Assembly: GCA_019745505.1 (NCBI GenBank)
Contig: JAIETE010000153.1
Span: 1 to 40,065, forward strand
Source: Candidatus Obscuribacterales bacterium
GTDB taxonomy: Bacteria > Cyanobacteriota > Vampirovibrionia > Obscuribacterales > Obscuribacteraceae
Direction: 5' to 3'
DNA length: 40,065 bases
This document shows, piece after piece, positions 15,989 to 24,144 of this stretch. The position numbers were made by a program, and so were the translations under genes. Positions within the stretch are counted from its first letter, which is position 1. Each line of letters starts with the position of its first letter. The notes beneath the pieces are model-generated. The model was not told the DNA's origin. It ran no database searches and was given only the letters and a program-made list of their open reading frames with translations.

Positions 15989-18313
15989 TCATTCACTAGA
16001 GCCTTCTAGCTTACTTGCCTCATCCTCGCGACGGTTTGCTTCTGAATGTCGATTTAGCTTGTGCAGTAAGAGGGCGTAATTTCTTAACATGACCGCTTCC
16101 CTAACTGCAGTCTTATTAGATCTCGCAGTACGATAAATTTCCACTGACCTTTTGAATGCGCTCTCCGCCTGAGTGCACCAGTCTAAGAACAGGTAAGTGG
16201 CACCAAGTTGTCCGTAACTCTCTGCGATCGTGGAATGGTTGCTAGGATAGATATTTTCTCGAATTTTCAACGCCAAAGCAAATAGACACCTCGCGGGACG
16301 GTGCATTTTAGCTTCATTGTAGAGGACGCCCAGATTGTTAATGGCTGTGGCTGCAACAGAATTTTGCAGTCCATAGACTTGAATTTTTGCCTTGAGGCTT
16401 GCTTTCATGCAATCTATAGCTCGTGTGAGATTCCCTATTCCACGATAGTAACTGGACATCAGGCCGCCAGCACCAGCAAGGAGATGAGGTTTCTCATGCT
16501 GCAGTGCTTCACAAATTTTGTAAGACTCTTCAATCATTGGTAGACCTTTTTCTGGTTGTCCCGTCTCCAAATAGAGATTGGCAAAGTTGGCGAGTGGAGA
16601 GAGTAAATCCTCCTTATCGTCAGTGCATAGACGTCTTGCAATATCTACTGCCTTTTGGAACAGAGACTCAGCTTCCAAAATGTCCCCGGTGCATTGCTTT
16701 ATTACTGAGAGATTGTTCAAAGTGACGATCACTTCTTGCGATTCTTCTCCGAATTTTTCAATTCTCAGCTTTAGTGCTTCTTCTGCTAACGGAAGTGCTT
16801 CGTCGTACCTCTCCAACTCTCTATAAAGAACAGCGAGACTATTGAGACAGTTTGAACGAGATTCAAGGGGGACATCATCAATCTCCTTTAATGCCTCCGC
16901 TGCAGTTTCTAAAAGCGGTGTAGCCAAAGAATAATATCCTCGAATGTATAAATATTGACCTGCTGTAACCATCAGACTGATTGCCATGCCTTTATTGAGC
17001 ATGCCAATCTCCGCAATGTAATAGAGTGTAGAAAGGACATGGGGCAAAAGACGGGAGCAAAGGGGCCAGGAGTTTACGTTGTCGATGTCTAATGGTAGAA
17101 ATGTCCGACCCATAGTTAGTAGTGCCTGGTTACCGAACGCGAGACACTCCTCATTGCTCCAGCTTGTTCTCACCACTGCCTGAACAAGAGCATGAACAGA
17201 GAAAATGCCCGGTCCTATAACTTCTATAAGAGAGAAGCTTCGAAGTGTTGCAATCATTTTGTCCAGTGCCATCTCGTCCTTTATGACCTCGGCGAGAGGA
17301 GATATGTGGACATCATCTTGGAACCAAGCGAGATCTATATCAGTTGATTCAAAAATCGAACAGATTGAAATAAACTGCAAGGCTTCCAGTGATTCCTCTT
17401 CAAGTTCACCAGACGAGACCTCCCAGGTAGTCCTCAGCGTTTTATCGTAATCTAAAGGGCTATCCCCAAATAGGTCGAATCTCTTAACCCGAAATAGATT
17501 TATATAGCTCTCAATTGTTTTATTTGACTTTGCTATGTATGCGCACGCTTGTTCCAAAGCAAGAGGCAATGAATGCAAGCATTCAACTAGGGCGATTGCA
17601 TCATTATGATCATTCGTGTTCGTTCGTAGTAGGACGAACTGCACCGCCTCCTGTTTCTCAAAAACTGGGACACTAATTGTCTTTGCGAAAGAACTCCAAT
17701 CTTGATTTCGAGATGTAATCAGAATGCTTCCGTTGTTGAGGTTGGGAACGTACTGACTGATTGCGTCTACATTTCGTGCGTCATTGAATATCAGCAACCA
17801 GCAGCCAAGTTTGTCTAGACACCGTGCTACTTCATCAAAAACATCGCCAAAATCTCGAGTTTGTTCATGCACCCCCAGTGCTTTTGCAAGTCTTCGAAAT
17901 GCGCTTTCGATTGCTTCAGGCTGCGTGGATTCAATCCAGCAAACAACATTGAATTCGGTTTTATGAAGGTAAGCAAATTCAGTGGCAATCTGCGTCTTTC
18001 CTATGCCTCCAAGTCCTGTCAAGACTACTCGAGATTGTGAGTCTCCACGTAGTAGACTCGTTATTTCGCTGAGAATTGAAGCACGACCTACAAAGTTGAT
18101 GTTTTTGTTTTTGGTTACCAAAAATATTTCAGTTTCAGAGTGTTTGTTGTGCGGGGGCGTGTTTATATGCAAATGTTCGACGTACACACTGTTGTCACCA
18201 GATTGAATACTTCCAATTCTGGATTGAGCCCCGACCGATATTGAGCGATTGCTGGGCTCTCTCGTGGATTGACGTTTCTTCGCTAATTTTTTCCGTATTC
18301 GCTTTTTCGACAT
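15989..18313 (-). CDS. STAND NTPase: NB-ARC core with C-terminal TPRs
   Basis: 774 residues. Residues 1-20 are very basic. Residues 23-42 hold a glycine-rich motif (RSISVGAQSRIGSIQSGDNS). An NB-ARC-type NTPase follows: P-loop GLGGIGKT at 100-107, Walker B region LLIFND at ~173-178, ILITSRN at ~197-203 and a GLPL-like LPLALEQA at ~249-256. A winged-helix-like part comes next. From ~430 there are at least six kinesin-light-chain-type TPRs (NSLAVLYRELERYDEALPLAEEAL, NNLSVIKQCTGDILEAESLFQKAV, and so on). STAND NTPases sense a signal through their repeats and oligomerise to activate an effector. No effector domain is fused here, so it probably acts through the partner encoded one base upstream. 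Confidence 0.9.
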   Translation of the reverse strand: MSKKRIRKKLAKKRQSTREPSNRSISVGAQSRIGSIQSGDNSVYVEHLHINTPPHNKHSETEIFLVTKNKNINFVGRASILSEITSLLRGDSQSRVVLTGLGGIGKTQIATEFAYLHKTEFNVVCWIESTQPEAIESAFRRLAKALGVHEQTRDFGDVFDEVARCLDKLGCWLLIFNDARNVDAISQYVPNLNNGSILITSRNQDWSSFAKTISVPVFEKQEAVQFVLLRTNTNDHNDAIALVECLHSLPLALEQACAYIAKSNKTIESYINLFRVKRFDLFGDSPLDYDKTLRTTWEVSSGELEEESLEALQFISICSIFESTDIDLAWFQDDVHISPLAEVIKDEMALDKMIATLRSFSLIEVIGPGIFSVHALVQAVVRTSWSNEECLAFGNQALLTMGRTFLPLDIDNVNSWPLCSRLLPHVLSTLYYIAEIGMLNKGMAISLMVTAGQYLYIRGYYSLATPLLETAAEALKEIDDVPLESRSNCLNSLAVLYRELERYDEALPLAEEALKLRIEKFGEESQEVIVTLNNLSVIKQCTGDILEAESLFQKAVDIARRLCTDDKEDLLSPLANFANLYLETGQPEKGLPMIEESYKICEALQHEKPHLLAGAGGLMSSYYRGIGNLTRAIDCMKASLKAKIQVYGLQNSVAATAINNLGVLYNEAKMHRPARCLFALALKIRENIYPSNHSTIAESYGQLGATYLFLDWCTQAESAFKRSVEIYRTARSNKTAVREAVMLRNYALLLHKLNRHSEANRREDEASKLEGSSE

Positions 18314-18314
18314 T

Positions 18315-18725
18315 TCAATGAGAAAAATGGTTCACCAAATGGTGCCAATTGCTGCCTAACCATCCAGCGAATTGCATAAAACAATGCTTTAGCGTTTCCT
18401 TTGTTGCAAGGTCAACAGATGATTTCTTTAAATAACCTGCAATCTTGGTTAGCGCATTTCCCACTTTACCTTTGTCTGGTTCCTTTCCTTCAACTTGGAC
18501 TTGTAACTCCGCCAAATTCTCGTCTACGGCTATTTTATCTGCGAGGTTTAAGCGATCAATGCATTCTCGCAACAGCGTTAGCTGCTGCACAAGATCTACT
18601 GAATCAGCCGGCGGAAATTGAATTGGTTGTTGTACATGGGCGAAACTCTTGTCTCCTGTTTGAATGGAGCCGATGACAGAATTGTTTCCAATTGAAATTG
18701 AACGGTCATCCTTCTTTTCGTCCAT
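18315..18725 (-). CDS. Small partner of the STAND NTPase sharing its N-terminal motif
   Basis: 136 residues; ATG 18725 is preceded by AAGGA. The N-terminus carries RSISIGNNSVIGSIQTGDKS at 8-27; 14 of these 20 positions are identical to residues 23-42 of the STAND protein encoded just downstream. The rest is helical, with a Leu-rich segment at ~44-60 and a C-terminal bundle (GNALTKIAGYLKKSS...FMQFAGWLGSNWHHLVNHF). This layout (short glycine-rich beta motif plus a helical bundle) resembles small effector-associated or adaptor proteins seen with STAND systems. The TGA stop lies one base from the STAND ATG, so the two are translationally linked. Whether the bundle is an effector, an adaptor or an inhibitor cannot be told from sequence. 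Confidence 0.82.
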   Translation of the reverse strand: MDEKKDDRSISIGNNSVIGSIQTGDKSFAHVQQPIQFPPADSVDLVQQLTLLRECIDRLNLADKIAVDENLAELQVQVEGKEPDKGKVGNALTKIAGYLKKSSVDLATKETLKHCFMQFAGWLGSNWHHLVNHFSH

Positions 18726-18889
18726 GCTTTAATTCCTTATTGGAGGTTGAGTGAACAGTCGAATCCTTAGTTGAAAGCAGAGCAAACTGATTAAATCTTG
18801 CCGCGCGCAAAATTTCATCTTCACCCTTATTGAGACCTTTTGGTGCTTCCTGGGTGCTTCCTAAAAATATATACGATCCTGCAAAGGCA

Positions 18890-18963
18890 TCGGGACGACA
18901 GGATTTGAACCTGCGACCTACTGCTCCCAAAGCAGCCGCGCTACCAAGCTGCGCCACGTCCCG
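18890..18963 (-). tRNA. tRNA-Pro (anticodon UGG)
   Basis: The minus strand folds as a standard tRNA. The acceptor stem is CGGGACG with CGTCCCG, discriminator A. The D-arm is GCGC-AGCTTGGTA-GCGC. The anticodon stem is GCTGC with GCAGT around a TTTGGGA loop, giving anticodon TGG. The T-arm is GCAGG-TTCAAAT-CCTGT. CCA is not encoded: the bases after the discriminator read TGCC. The 3' end faces the STAND operon, the usual geometry for an integration site. A short frame drawn across this gene in the same orientation is not real. Confidence 0.96.
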
Positions 18964-19086
18964 GTCGGGATCAAATATATCATGAAGGCGTCGTCAAGGG
19001 ACGAACAGCGGGTTTAGAACAGTAACGAAAGTGGGCGGAATGTATCCCGTCCCTATCAAGACCGGTAGCCGGAAGAAGAAAAATGG

Positions 19087-19125
19087 GCGCGTGCAACGCG
19101 CCCCCACAGTGCAAGTAGCCCCCAC
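19087..19125 (-). repeat. REP-like palindromic repeat, copy outside the main cluster
   Basis: On the minus strand 19087-19107 reads GTGGGGGCGCGTTGCACGCGC, identical to the core of the three tandem units at 27022-27105. It is preceded by a degenerate partner (GTGGGGGCTACTTGCAC, 19109-19125). The core forms a hairpin with GCGCG/CGCGC arms. It sits immediately after the stop of the zinc-ribbon/SH3 gene, so it could also shape the 3' end of that transcript. Confidence 0.8.
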
Positions 19126-19134
19126 AAAGGCTTC

Positions 19135-21147
19135 CTAAGGGACGAAGTTTTCTGGTTCTTCGGCGTGGGGGGCGGAGCGGACAGGGGATGATTCGCGGGA
19201 GGGTTTGCGTTCGCGGGCGGCTGCCATGCGGGCTTCGCGAGCCAGGCGGCGCTCTTCGCGGTGGCGTTCGGCGCGGGAGCTATAGCTGGATTCGCCTGAG
19301 TCGCGGTTGGAAGCGGCTTCGCGGCGGGGCGGGGCGCTTTCGCGAGACAGCTCGCCGAGGGGTTTAGACGATTTGACGAGGCTTTCCGGAACGAAGCCTT
19401 CGCGACCATTGGCGCGTATTTTGTACCAACCATCACGTCTGCCGATGATTTCGACCTGTTCGCCTCTCGACAATCGGTTTACTGTTCTATAGGCGCCGCT
19501 AGGACCGCGACGTACTTGCACTGTGGGGTCATTGGAGGTGTTGATAAACCCGGCAGTTACAGGAACCGCAGGAGCATCCTTAATGGATGGGTCGCGAGAG
19601 ACAGCTACTCCTCCGGTCGTCTTAGGCGGTGCCTTAGGCGCTTCTGCTATTTGCTGCTTCTTGGGTGTTTCCGCAGTTCTCTTCGGTTCTGCTTCTTTTC
19701 GAGTCTCGACTGTTCTTGAAATGTCGACTGTTTTCGATTCTCCTGACGAGGTTTTCTCGACTATCTTTGCGGGCTCGTGCTTAAGTGCCGGCAAGTTTTG
19801 AACGTTTACCGGTATCTGTTTCTCGCCACGGCGCTCGACAATTGGCGCTGGTGTTTTCGGCAGATTGTCCTGAGCATTGGAAGATCTTGACGATGAGCCG
19901 GACGTATTGTCGTCGGTATCGCTTGTAGTGCTGATGTTGTGACGCACTACGGACGGTACCATTGCACTGGTCATTGGCTTTGGTGCGCCGGGCATCTGAG
20001 CACTCTGAATTTCTTCGCCGGCAGTTTTTACTACTGAATTGGCTACCCAGTTGCCGCTGCCTGGAGCTAGTTCAACGATGAACGAAGCGCCTGGCGAGAA
20101 GAATCCATATCGGTTTGACGGCAGTGAGCGTCTGCGCTTGCTGGCGGATTTGATTTTGGAAAGAGTAAAGGCTGATGGTTGCAGACCCTTATACTCCGCT
20201 ATTTGACTTTGGGCGTTGGGCGAGAGATAAGGTTTGCTCTCGGGACTTACCTCGTCAAACTTCAGACTTCGTGCCACCGCATGCAGTGCTGCAAGTTGGC
20301 TTTTGCCGCTGGGAATGCCGCCGGTGAATTTTCCGTGATCCCAAACGAGAGTTGTTTTGAGCAATTCGTCTTCGGCTGTTGCCGCGACGTTTGAGCTGTT
20401 GGCGAAGGCGCCTTCGACTACGCCAATGGAATAGAGTGAAACTTCGACATTTACGTCTTTATTGTTTTTCGCGAATGAGACGTTGCCTTCACCGTGAATC
20501 GGCGGGACTGACTTGTCGGATTGATCGCGAATCGCATCCGGCATCAATGCATAAACTTTGACTTGCGGTTTGCGTGGACCTTGTCCTGCCGTGTGCCCGA
20601 TCGCGATGAGTACAGGTCCGGCCGGATCGCTCACGACCTGAGCGCCGTCGCAAACTTCAAGCCCGGGGACATTGACGACTTTTGTGTCGGTGTCATTTTT
20701 GATCACCAGGTAATTCGTCGCCTGAAGCATTGTGTCGATTTCGACAATCTTCAATCCACGCGGCAGTTCGATAACGTGCACTTCAAAAATTTGACTGGGC
20801 AGCGCTTGCTGCAAGGCGGCGGCAGCTTCCGCACCACTCATCGTGCCGGCCTTCTTCAAATACTCTTTTAGGGCTTTGTCGAGTTCTGCCTTCAGCTTTT
20901 CAGCGTCTGCAGGATTTTTAGGACCAGCTTGAAAGCGTTTGCCCACTGCTGTCAAATCGCTTTGCGGGTCATGCTTTGTCGTTATGGCTGCGCCAATGCC
21001 CATCAGACCCGCCCCTGCCAGTCCAATAACGGCGATGCCGCCGGCGATGAAAGGCATGGGCGTCCGCCTGCGCGGCAATACTTTGCCGCACTCGGCGCAT
21101 TTGCGAGCGGCTACTGAGTTTCTTACATCACATTCGGGACAACGCAT
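19135..21147 (-). CDS. Membrane-anchored zinc-ribbon protein with SH3 domain
   Basis: 670 residues from ATG 21147 (the frame extends to 21204, but the ribbon then would not be N-terminal). Domain order: zinc ribbon C3PEC6...C17AEC20; one membrane segment at ~31-53 (PFIAGGIAVIGLAGAGLMGIGAAIT); a large region at ~60-370; a Ser/Thr/Pro/Lys-rich linker; a bacterial SH3 domain at ~534-593 (VQVRRGPSGAYRTVNRLSRGEQVEIIGRRDGWYKIR...GFVPESLV); and a charged Arg/Glu tail. The ribbon lies inside and the SH3 probably outside, where such domains bind peptidoglycan or peptides. The family as a whole is not recognised. A REP-like element follows the stop. Confidence 0.82.
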   Translation of the reverse strand: MRCPECDVRNSVAARKCAECGKVLPRRRTPMPFIAGGIAVIGLAGAGLMGIGAAITTKHDPQSDLTAVGKRFQAGPKNPADAEKLKAELDKALKEYLKKAGTMSGAEAAAALQQALPSQIFEVHVIELPRGLKIVEIDTMLQATNYLVIKNDTDTKVVNVPGLEVCDGAQVVSDPAGPVLIAIGHTAGQGPRKPQVKVYALMPDAIRDQSDKSVPPIHGEGNVSFAKNNKDVNVEVSLYSIGVVEGAFANSSNVAATAEDELLKTTLVWDHGKFTGGIPSGKSQLAALHAVARSLKFDEVSPESKPYLSPNAQSQIAEYKGLQPSAFTLSKIKSASKRRRSLPSNRYGFFSPGASFIVELAPGSGNWVANSVVKTAGEEIQSAQMPGAPKPMTSAMVPSVVRHNISTTSDTDDNTSGSSSRSSNAQDNLPKTPAPIVERRGEKQIPVNVQNLPALKHEPAKIVEKTSSGESKTVDISRTVETRKEAEPKRTAETPKKQQIAEAPKAPPKTTGGVAVSRDPSIKDAPAVPVTAGFINTSNDPTVQVRRGPSGAYRTVNRLSRGEQVEIIGRRDGWYKIRANGREGFVPESLVKSSKPLGELSRESAPPRREAASNRDSGESSYSSRAERHREERRLAREARMAAARERKPSRESSPVRSAPHAEEPENFVP

Positions 21148-21240
21148 TTGTGACCTGATTGGGTCCAGGGATTCCTGACGTTGCTTGGCACATCGTGCCA
21201 GCAATAAAAACGGACCAGCTATCTGACCATATCTAATAGG

Positions 21241-21268
21241 TTGAGAAGAGTAGTCTACTAGATATAAT
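21241..21268 (+). promoter_or_regulatory. Probable sigma-70-type promoter for the aldolase gene
   Basis: TTGAGA (21241-21246) and a perfect TATAAT (21263-21268) are separated by 16 bases, with transcription expected to begin near 21275, about 45 bases before the GTG at 21322. This is the best promoter match I found in the window. Confidence 0.6.
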
Positions 21269-21321
21269 AGCCTGCCATAAACTTTCGTTCAGATTGTTGT
21301 CATGCTAGAGGCTACATTAGA

Positions 21322-22020
21322 GTGAGTAAATCTGCCGAGGAATTGTCCGCGCGCCAGGCACTGGCCGAGGTTTCCAGACTTTGCTATCAGCGTGGGTATA
21401 TCACCGGCACTGAGGGAAATTTTAGTATTCGGTTGGGTGCCGACCGGATTTTGACCACCCCCAGAGGGGTCTGTAAGGGGCGGATAAATGAGGGCGACCT
21501 CGTTGTGACCGATATTCAGGGAAATCCCGTTGATCCTCATGCAGTACTGCCCTCGACGGAATTAAAGATGCATCTGGCCGCCTATCGGCTGCGCAGCGAT
21601 GTTGTCGCGGTAGTGCATGCCCATCCGACCATTGCCGTCGGCTTCACCGTAGCGGGTGTAAGCCTTTCTACGCCTGCCTTGCCGGAGGTAGTCTGTACTA
21701 TTGGTGGCATCCCCGTGGCACCGTATGCGACACCTAGCACCGACGAAGTCGTGGAAAGCATCGAACCTTTTGTAAAAAAGTGTGACGCGCTCATGCTCGA
21801 TCACCACGGCGCCCTGTGTCTGGGAAAAGATATCTGGGACGCTTTCTACAAGCTTGAAACCCTTGAACATCAAGCGCAAACGCTGCTTGTCGCGCATCTT
21901 CTGGGTGGTCCAAAGCCGCTGACAAAGGCGCAGGTATCATCTCTGATGGCGATTCGCAGTGTTTACGGACTCACCAACGAACTTGATGTAGATTATCTGA
22001 CAGGTGCTTCCGACAAATGA
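21322..22020 (+). CDS. Class II aldolase/adducin family protein
   Basis: 232 residues, the usual length for fuculose-phosphate aldolase or ribulose-phosphate 4-epimerase relatives. Start GTG 21322. The sequence shows the family's landmarks: GTEGNFSIR (~29-37), PSTELKMHL with catalytic-type Glu80, the zinc ligands H99-A-H101 and the later LDHHG (H161/H162). These enzymes bind Zn2+ and cleave or epimerise sugar phosphates. Glu80 favours aldolase over epimerase. Substrate cannot be fixed; fuculose-1-phosphate, methylthioribulose-1-phosphate and rhamnulose-1-phosphate enzymes are all related. Its stop overlaps the next start (ATGA), so it is coupled to a histidine phosphatase, which suggests a small sugar-phosphate pathway. 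Confidence 0.9.
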   Translation: MSKSAEELSARQALAEVSRLCYQRGYITGTEGNFSIRLGADRILTTPRGVCKGRINEGDLVVTDIQGNPVDPHAVLPSTELKMHLAAYRLRSDVVAVVHAHPTIAVGFTVAGVSLSTPALPEVVCTIGGIPVAPYATPSTDEVVESIEPFVKKCDALMLDHHGALCLGKDIWDAFYKLETLEHQAQTLLVAHLLGGPKPLTKAQVSSLMAIRSVYGLTNELDVDYLTGASDK

Positions 22021-22712
22021 GCCTCAATACTTCATCAATGAAAGAGCAGCCGAAAACAGTTGAGACTTCGAAAAAAGAAGTTTTGCATCCGGAGGAGAGC
22101 ATCACTACGCTCTTGCTGATTCGCCATGGGCATACGCGCATGACTGAGGAAGGTCGGCTCTATAGCGACCCGGAAGCCGAGCTGACTGATGAAGGTTTGA
22201 AGCAGTCGAAAGCGCTTGCTGAGTGGTTGATGTCGCGTCCGCCGGATGTTGTTTTGTCCAGCACGGCAAAACGCGTGGTTGCCACGGCCGAATCAATTTC
22301 CGGTCAGACCAATATTCCGATACTTCGTGTTGATGATTTGAACGAATGGCACGTCGGAAATTGGGAAGGACGCACTTATCTCGATTTGAAAAAGAATTCG
22401 CCTGACGAATACAAGGCGTGGACGGCTGATCCGATACGCATGAGACCGCCGGGCGGCGAATCGATAGAAGATATGTTCGAAAGGACTAAACTACGCATTG
22501 CCGAAATCATTGATCAATATGATGGAAAACGTGTTGCCCTCGTGACGCACGCTGGTATCGTGCGTAGTGTCATTGTGCACGCACTCGGAATGCCGCTCGA
22601 CAATTTTTGGCGCATTTCCATTCCTGTTGGAACCGTATCGAAAGTCGATTTTAGTAAGAGCTTCGCGACCGTTCATTTTATGGCGATGCGCCCCGGCGCA
22701 GACGAAGTTTAA
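22017..22712 (+). CDS. Histidine phosphatase family (phosphoglycerate mutase-like)
   Basis: 231 residues. The catalytic core is complete: LLLIRHGHT with H37 as the phospho-acceptor, R86 in STAKRVVATA, Glu110 in LNEWHVGNWEG, and H178 in ALVTHAGIVR. The GxWEG motif and overall length match alpha-ribazole phosphatase and the broad GpmB group. The first ~28 residues are a polar extension, so the internal Met8 is a possible start. It overlaps the aldolase by four bases and is surely co-translated. The substrate is unknown; a sugar phosphate made or used by the aldolase is the simplest idea. The next gene converges after 17 bases. Confidence 0.9.
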   Translation: MSLNTSSMKEQPKTVETSKKEVLHPEESITTLLLIRHGHTRMTEEGRLYSDPEAELTDEGLKQSKALAEWLMSRPPDVVLSSTAKRVVATAESISGQTNIPILRVDDLNEWHVGNWEGRTYLDLKKNSPDEYKAWTADPIRMRPPGGESIEDMFERTKLRIAEIIDQYDGKRVALVTHAGIVRSVIVHALGMPLDNFWRISIPVGTVSKVDFSKSFATVHFMAMRPGADEV

Positions 22713-22729
22713 CCGATACGCTGTTCACT

Positions 22730-23383
22730 TCAGTTGCGGTTTAGGCCTCTCAGTACCTCGGACCTGGCCCAATAGAGCCTTTCTTGGGTATAGCGTCCGA
22801 AGTTGTTTGCCAGATAGTCACTGAATCTATTCTTGTAGACTCCGTGGATGAAACCGGAAGCGCCTTCCAGTGCGAGTTGCTCCATCTGCTCCCCGCTCGC
22901 TGCAATTGTTGTCCTTTGCGATGATACTGATTTCGATGCCTGTTCAAATGTACTGACGGCTGCACGTGCGGCGGCGTCCCAGTGAATTGTATTTGCGTAG
23001 TCCGCAACCAGAATTGCTTCTGCTTTTGACTTGTCTGAAATTCCTGGAGGCATTGTTATTTGCGGCGGTCGTTTGGCAAACAGTTTTATCTGAGGTGCTT
23101 GGACTTCAGTTGATGTGATGAGTTGGCACATTTTGATACGCTCGAGTTTTTGCTCGCTTAGAAAAAATCGAAATCCTTCCTTTTGATAAACCGGCTCGAA
23201 CTTCGCTACGGACTTTTGCGCGGCGGGCATAAGGTCCAATGCTTCTTGGGCTAGTTTCGCGCCGGCCGTTAGTGCTTCATCGGCTGCGCGAACAGCGGTT
23301 GGAGTGCTCTCCAGTATGGCCATTAGTGGTTTTAGCACGGTAGAATCCTGCATCAGAGTATGAGCACAGGATAATTTAGACAT
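22730..23383 (-). CDS. Conserved-looking protein of unknown function
   Basis: 217 residues from ATG 23383; a GTG at 23419 adds twelve residues. Neither has a clear ribosome binding site. The protein is mostly helical and Ala/Gln/Ser-rich, with a central KLFAKRPPQITMPPGISDKSK segment and a Phe/Tyr/Arg-rich C-terminus (SGFIHGVYKNRFSDYLANNFGRYTQERLYWAR). There is no signal peptide or membrane segment. I do not recognise it. It follows the Spy/CpxP-like gene after about 65 bases on the same strand and may be co-transcribed with it. Confidence 0.65.
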   Translation of the reverse strand: MSKLSCAHTLMQDSTVLKPLMAILESTPTAVRAADEALTAGAKLAQEALDLMPAAQKSVAKFEPVYQKEGFRFFLSEQKLERIKMCQLITSTEVQAPQIKLFAKRPPQITMPPGISDKSKAEAILVADYANTIHWDAAARAAVSTFEQASKSVSSQRTTIAASGEQMEQLALEGASGFIHGVYKNRFSDYLANNFGRYTQERLYWARSEVLRGLNRN

Positions 23384-23449
23384 CGGACATTGATGGGACA
23401 AAAAACGATCGCCAGACACGTGCCGGCCGATCTTACTATATGCCTAGCT

Positions 23450-24004
23450 CTACTGCGCCGGCGGCGCTTCACCGCCGCCCTTCATCATGCCGACGAGCTT
23501 TGCTTTCTGTTCGGCAGTCAGCTGTTTGCGTATGGTAAGCAGCAGTTTGATGCGGTCCGTCGCCATCTCTGCCGTTACAGAGTTGATTTCGTCTTGCTTG
23601 GCCAGCACAGCTTTCTCGTCCGGATCAGTGTCCAGCGATAGCTGGTGCATCTCCTGAATCAAGCCCATCATGCGTTTGGCTTTGACGCGCGCTTGATCTT
23701 CGAAGTCTTTCGCTAACTGACGAATGCGCATCTCCTGCTCTTGGGACACTCCCGCTTGCCGATAGATTGCCATCGGATCGCTTGCAGCGCCGGTTCCGCC
23801 CGCTTGCGCTTGAGCAAGACGCCGTCTGTTGATCTGCTGTGCGATTTTCTGATTGTCCGCTGCCGATGTCACATTTGGTTTCGTTACTGCCCGGGCTTGA
23901 TCGGTCGACTGTTGATCGCCCTGGGCTTGAGCTTGCACCGAATACGATGCCAAAAGAGCGAGAGAACAAATTGCAGAAACCTGCGCAAGAACTTTCAATG
24001 ACAT
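23450..24004 (-). CDS. Spy/CpxP-like periplasmic protein
   Basis: 184 residues. Residues 1-27 form a signal peptide (VLAQVSAICSLALLASYSVQAQA). A low-complexity Gln/Ala region leads to a helical core at ~85-175. This core has QEQEMRIRQLAKDFEDQARVKAKRMMGLIQEMHQL and ends RIKLLLTIRKQLTAEQKAKLVGMM. The 'LTxEQ' near the end and the long antiparallel helices are the marks of the Spy/CpxP/ZraP group, periplasmic chaperones or metal-stress sensors. Only one clear LTxxQ motif is present. No metal-binding histidine cluster and no CpxAR-type kinase is adjacent. Confidence 0.78.
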   Translation of the reverse strand: MSLKVLAQVSAICSLALLASYSVQAQAQGDQQSTDQARAVTKPNVTSAADNQKIAQQINRRRLAQAQAGGTGAASDPMAIYRQAGVSQEQEMRIRQLAKDFEDQARVKAKRMMGLIQEMHQLSLDTDPDEKAVLAKQDEINSVTAEMATDRIKLLLTIRKQLTAEQKAKLVGMMKGGGEAPPAQ

Positions 24005-24144
24005 CGGTCATATTCTCCGGTGGAGATCCAAACAGGCTTAATGATACCAATTTGGCTGAAACTGTTCCCGTTTCTGATTTGACTGCAGGCGAAGCCGACT
24101 CGCAATTCAGAGATCGCGAGCTGTATACGTTTTGGATATCACTT

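Noticed and set aside
18706..18957. 83-residue leftward frame over the tRNA
   Set aside because: Its N-terminal part is tRNA-Pro sequence, so it is an artefact.
18890..18963. Attachment site duplicated at the other end of the island
   Set aside because: I found no second copy of the tRNA 3' end (TGTCGTCCCG) in the window, and no integrase.
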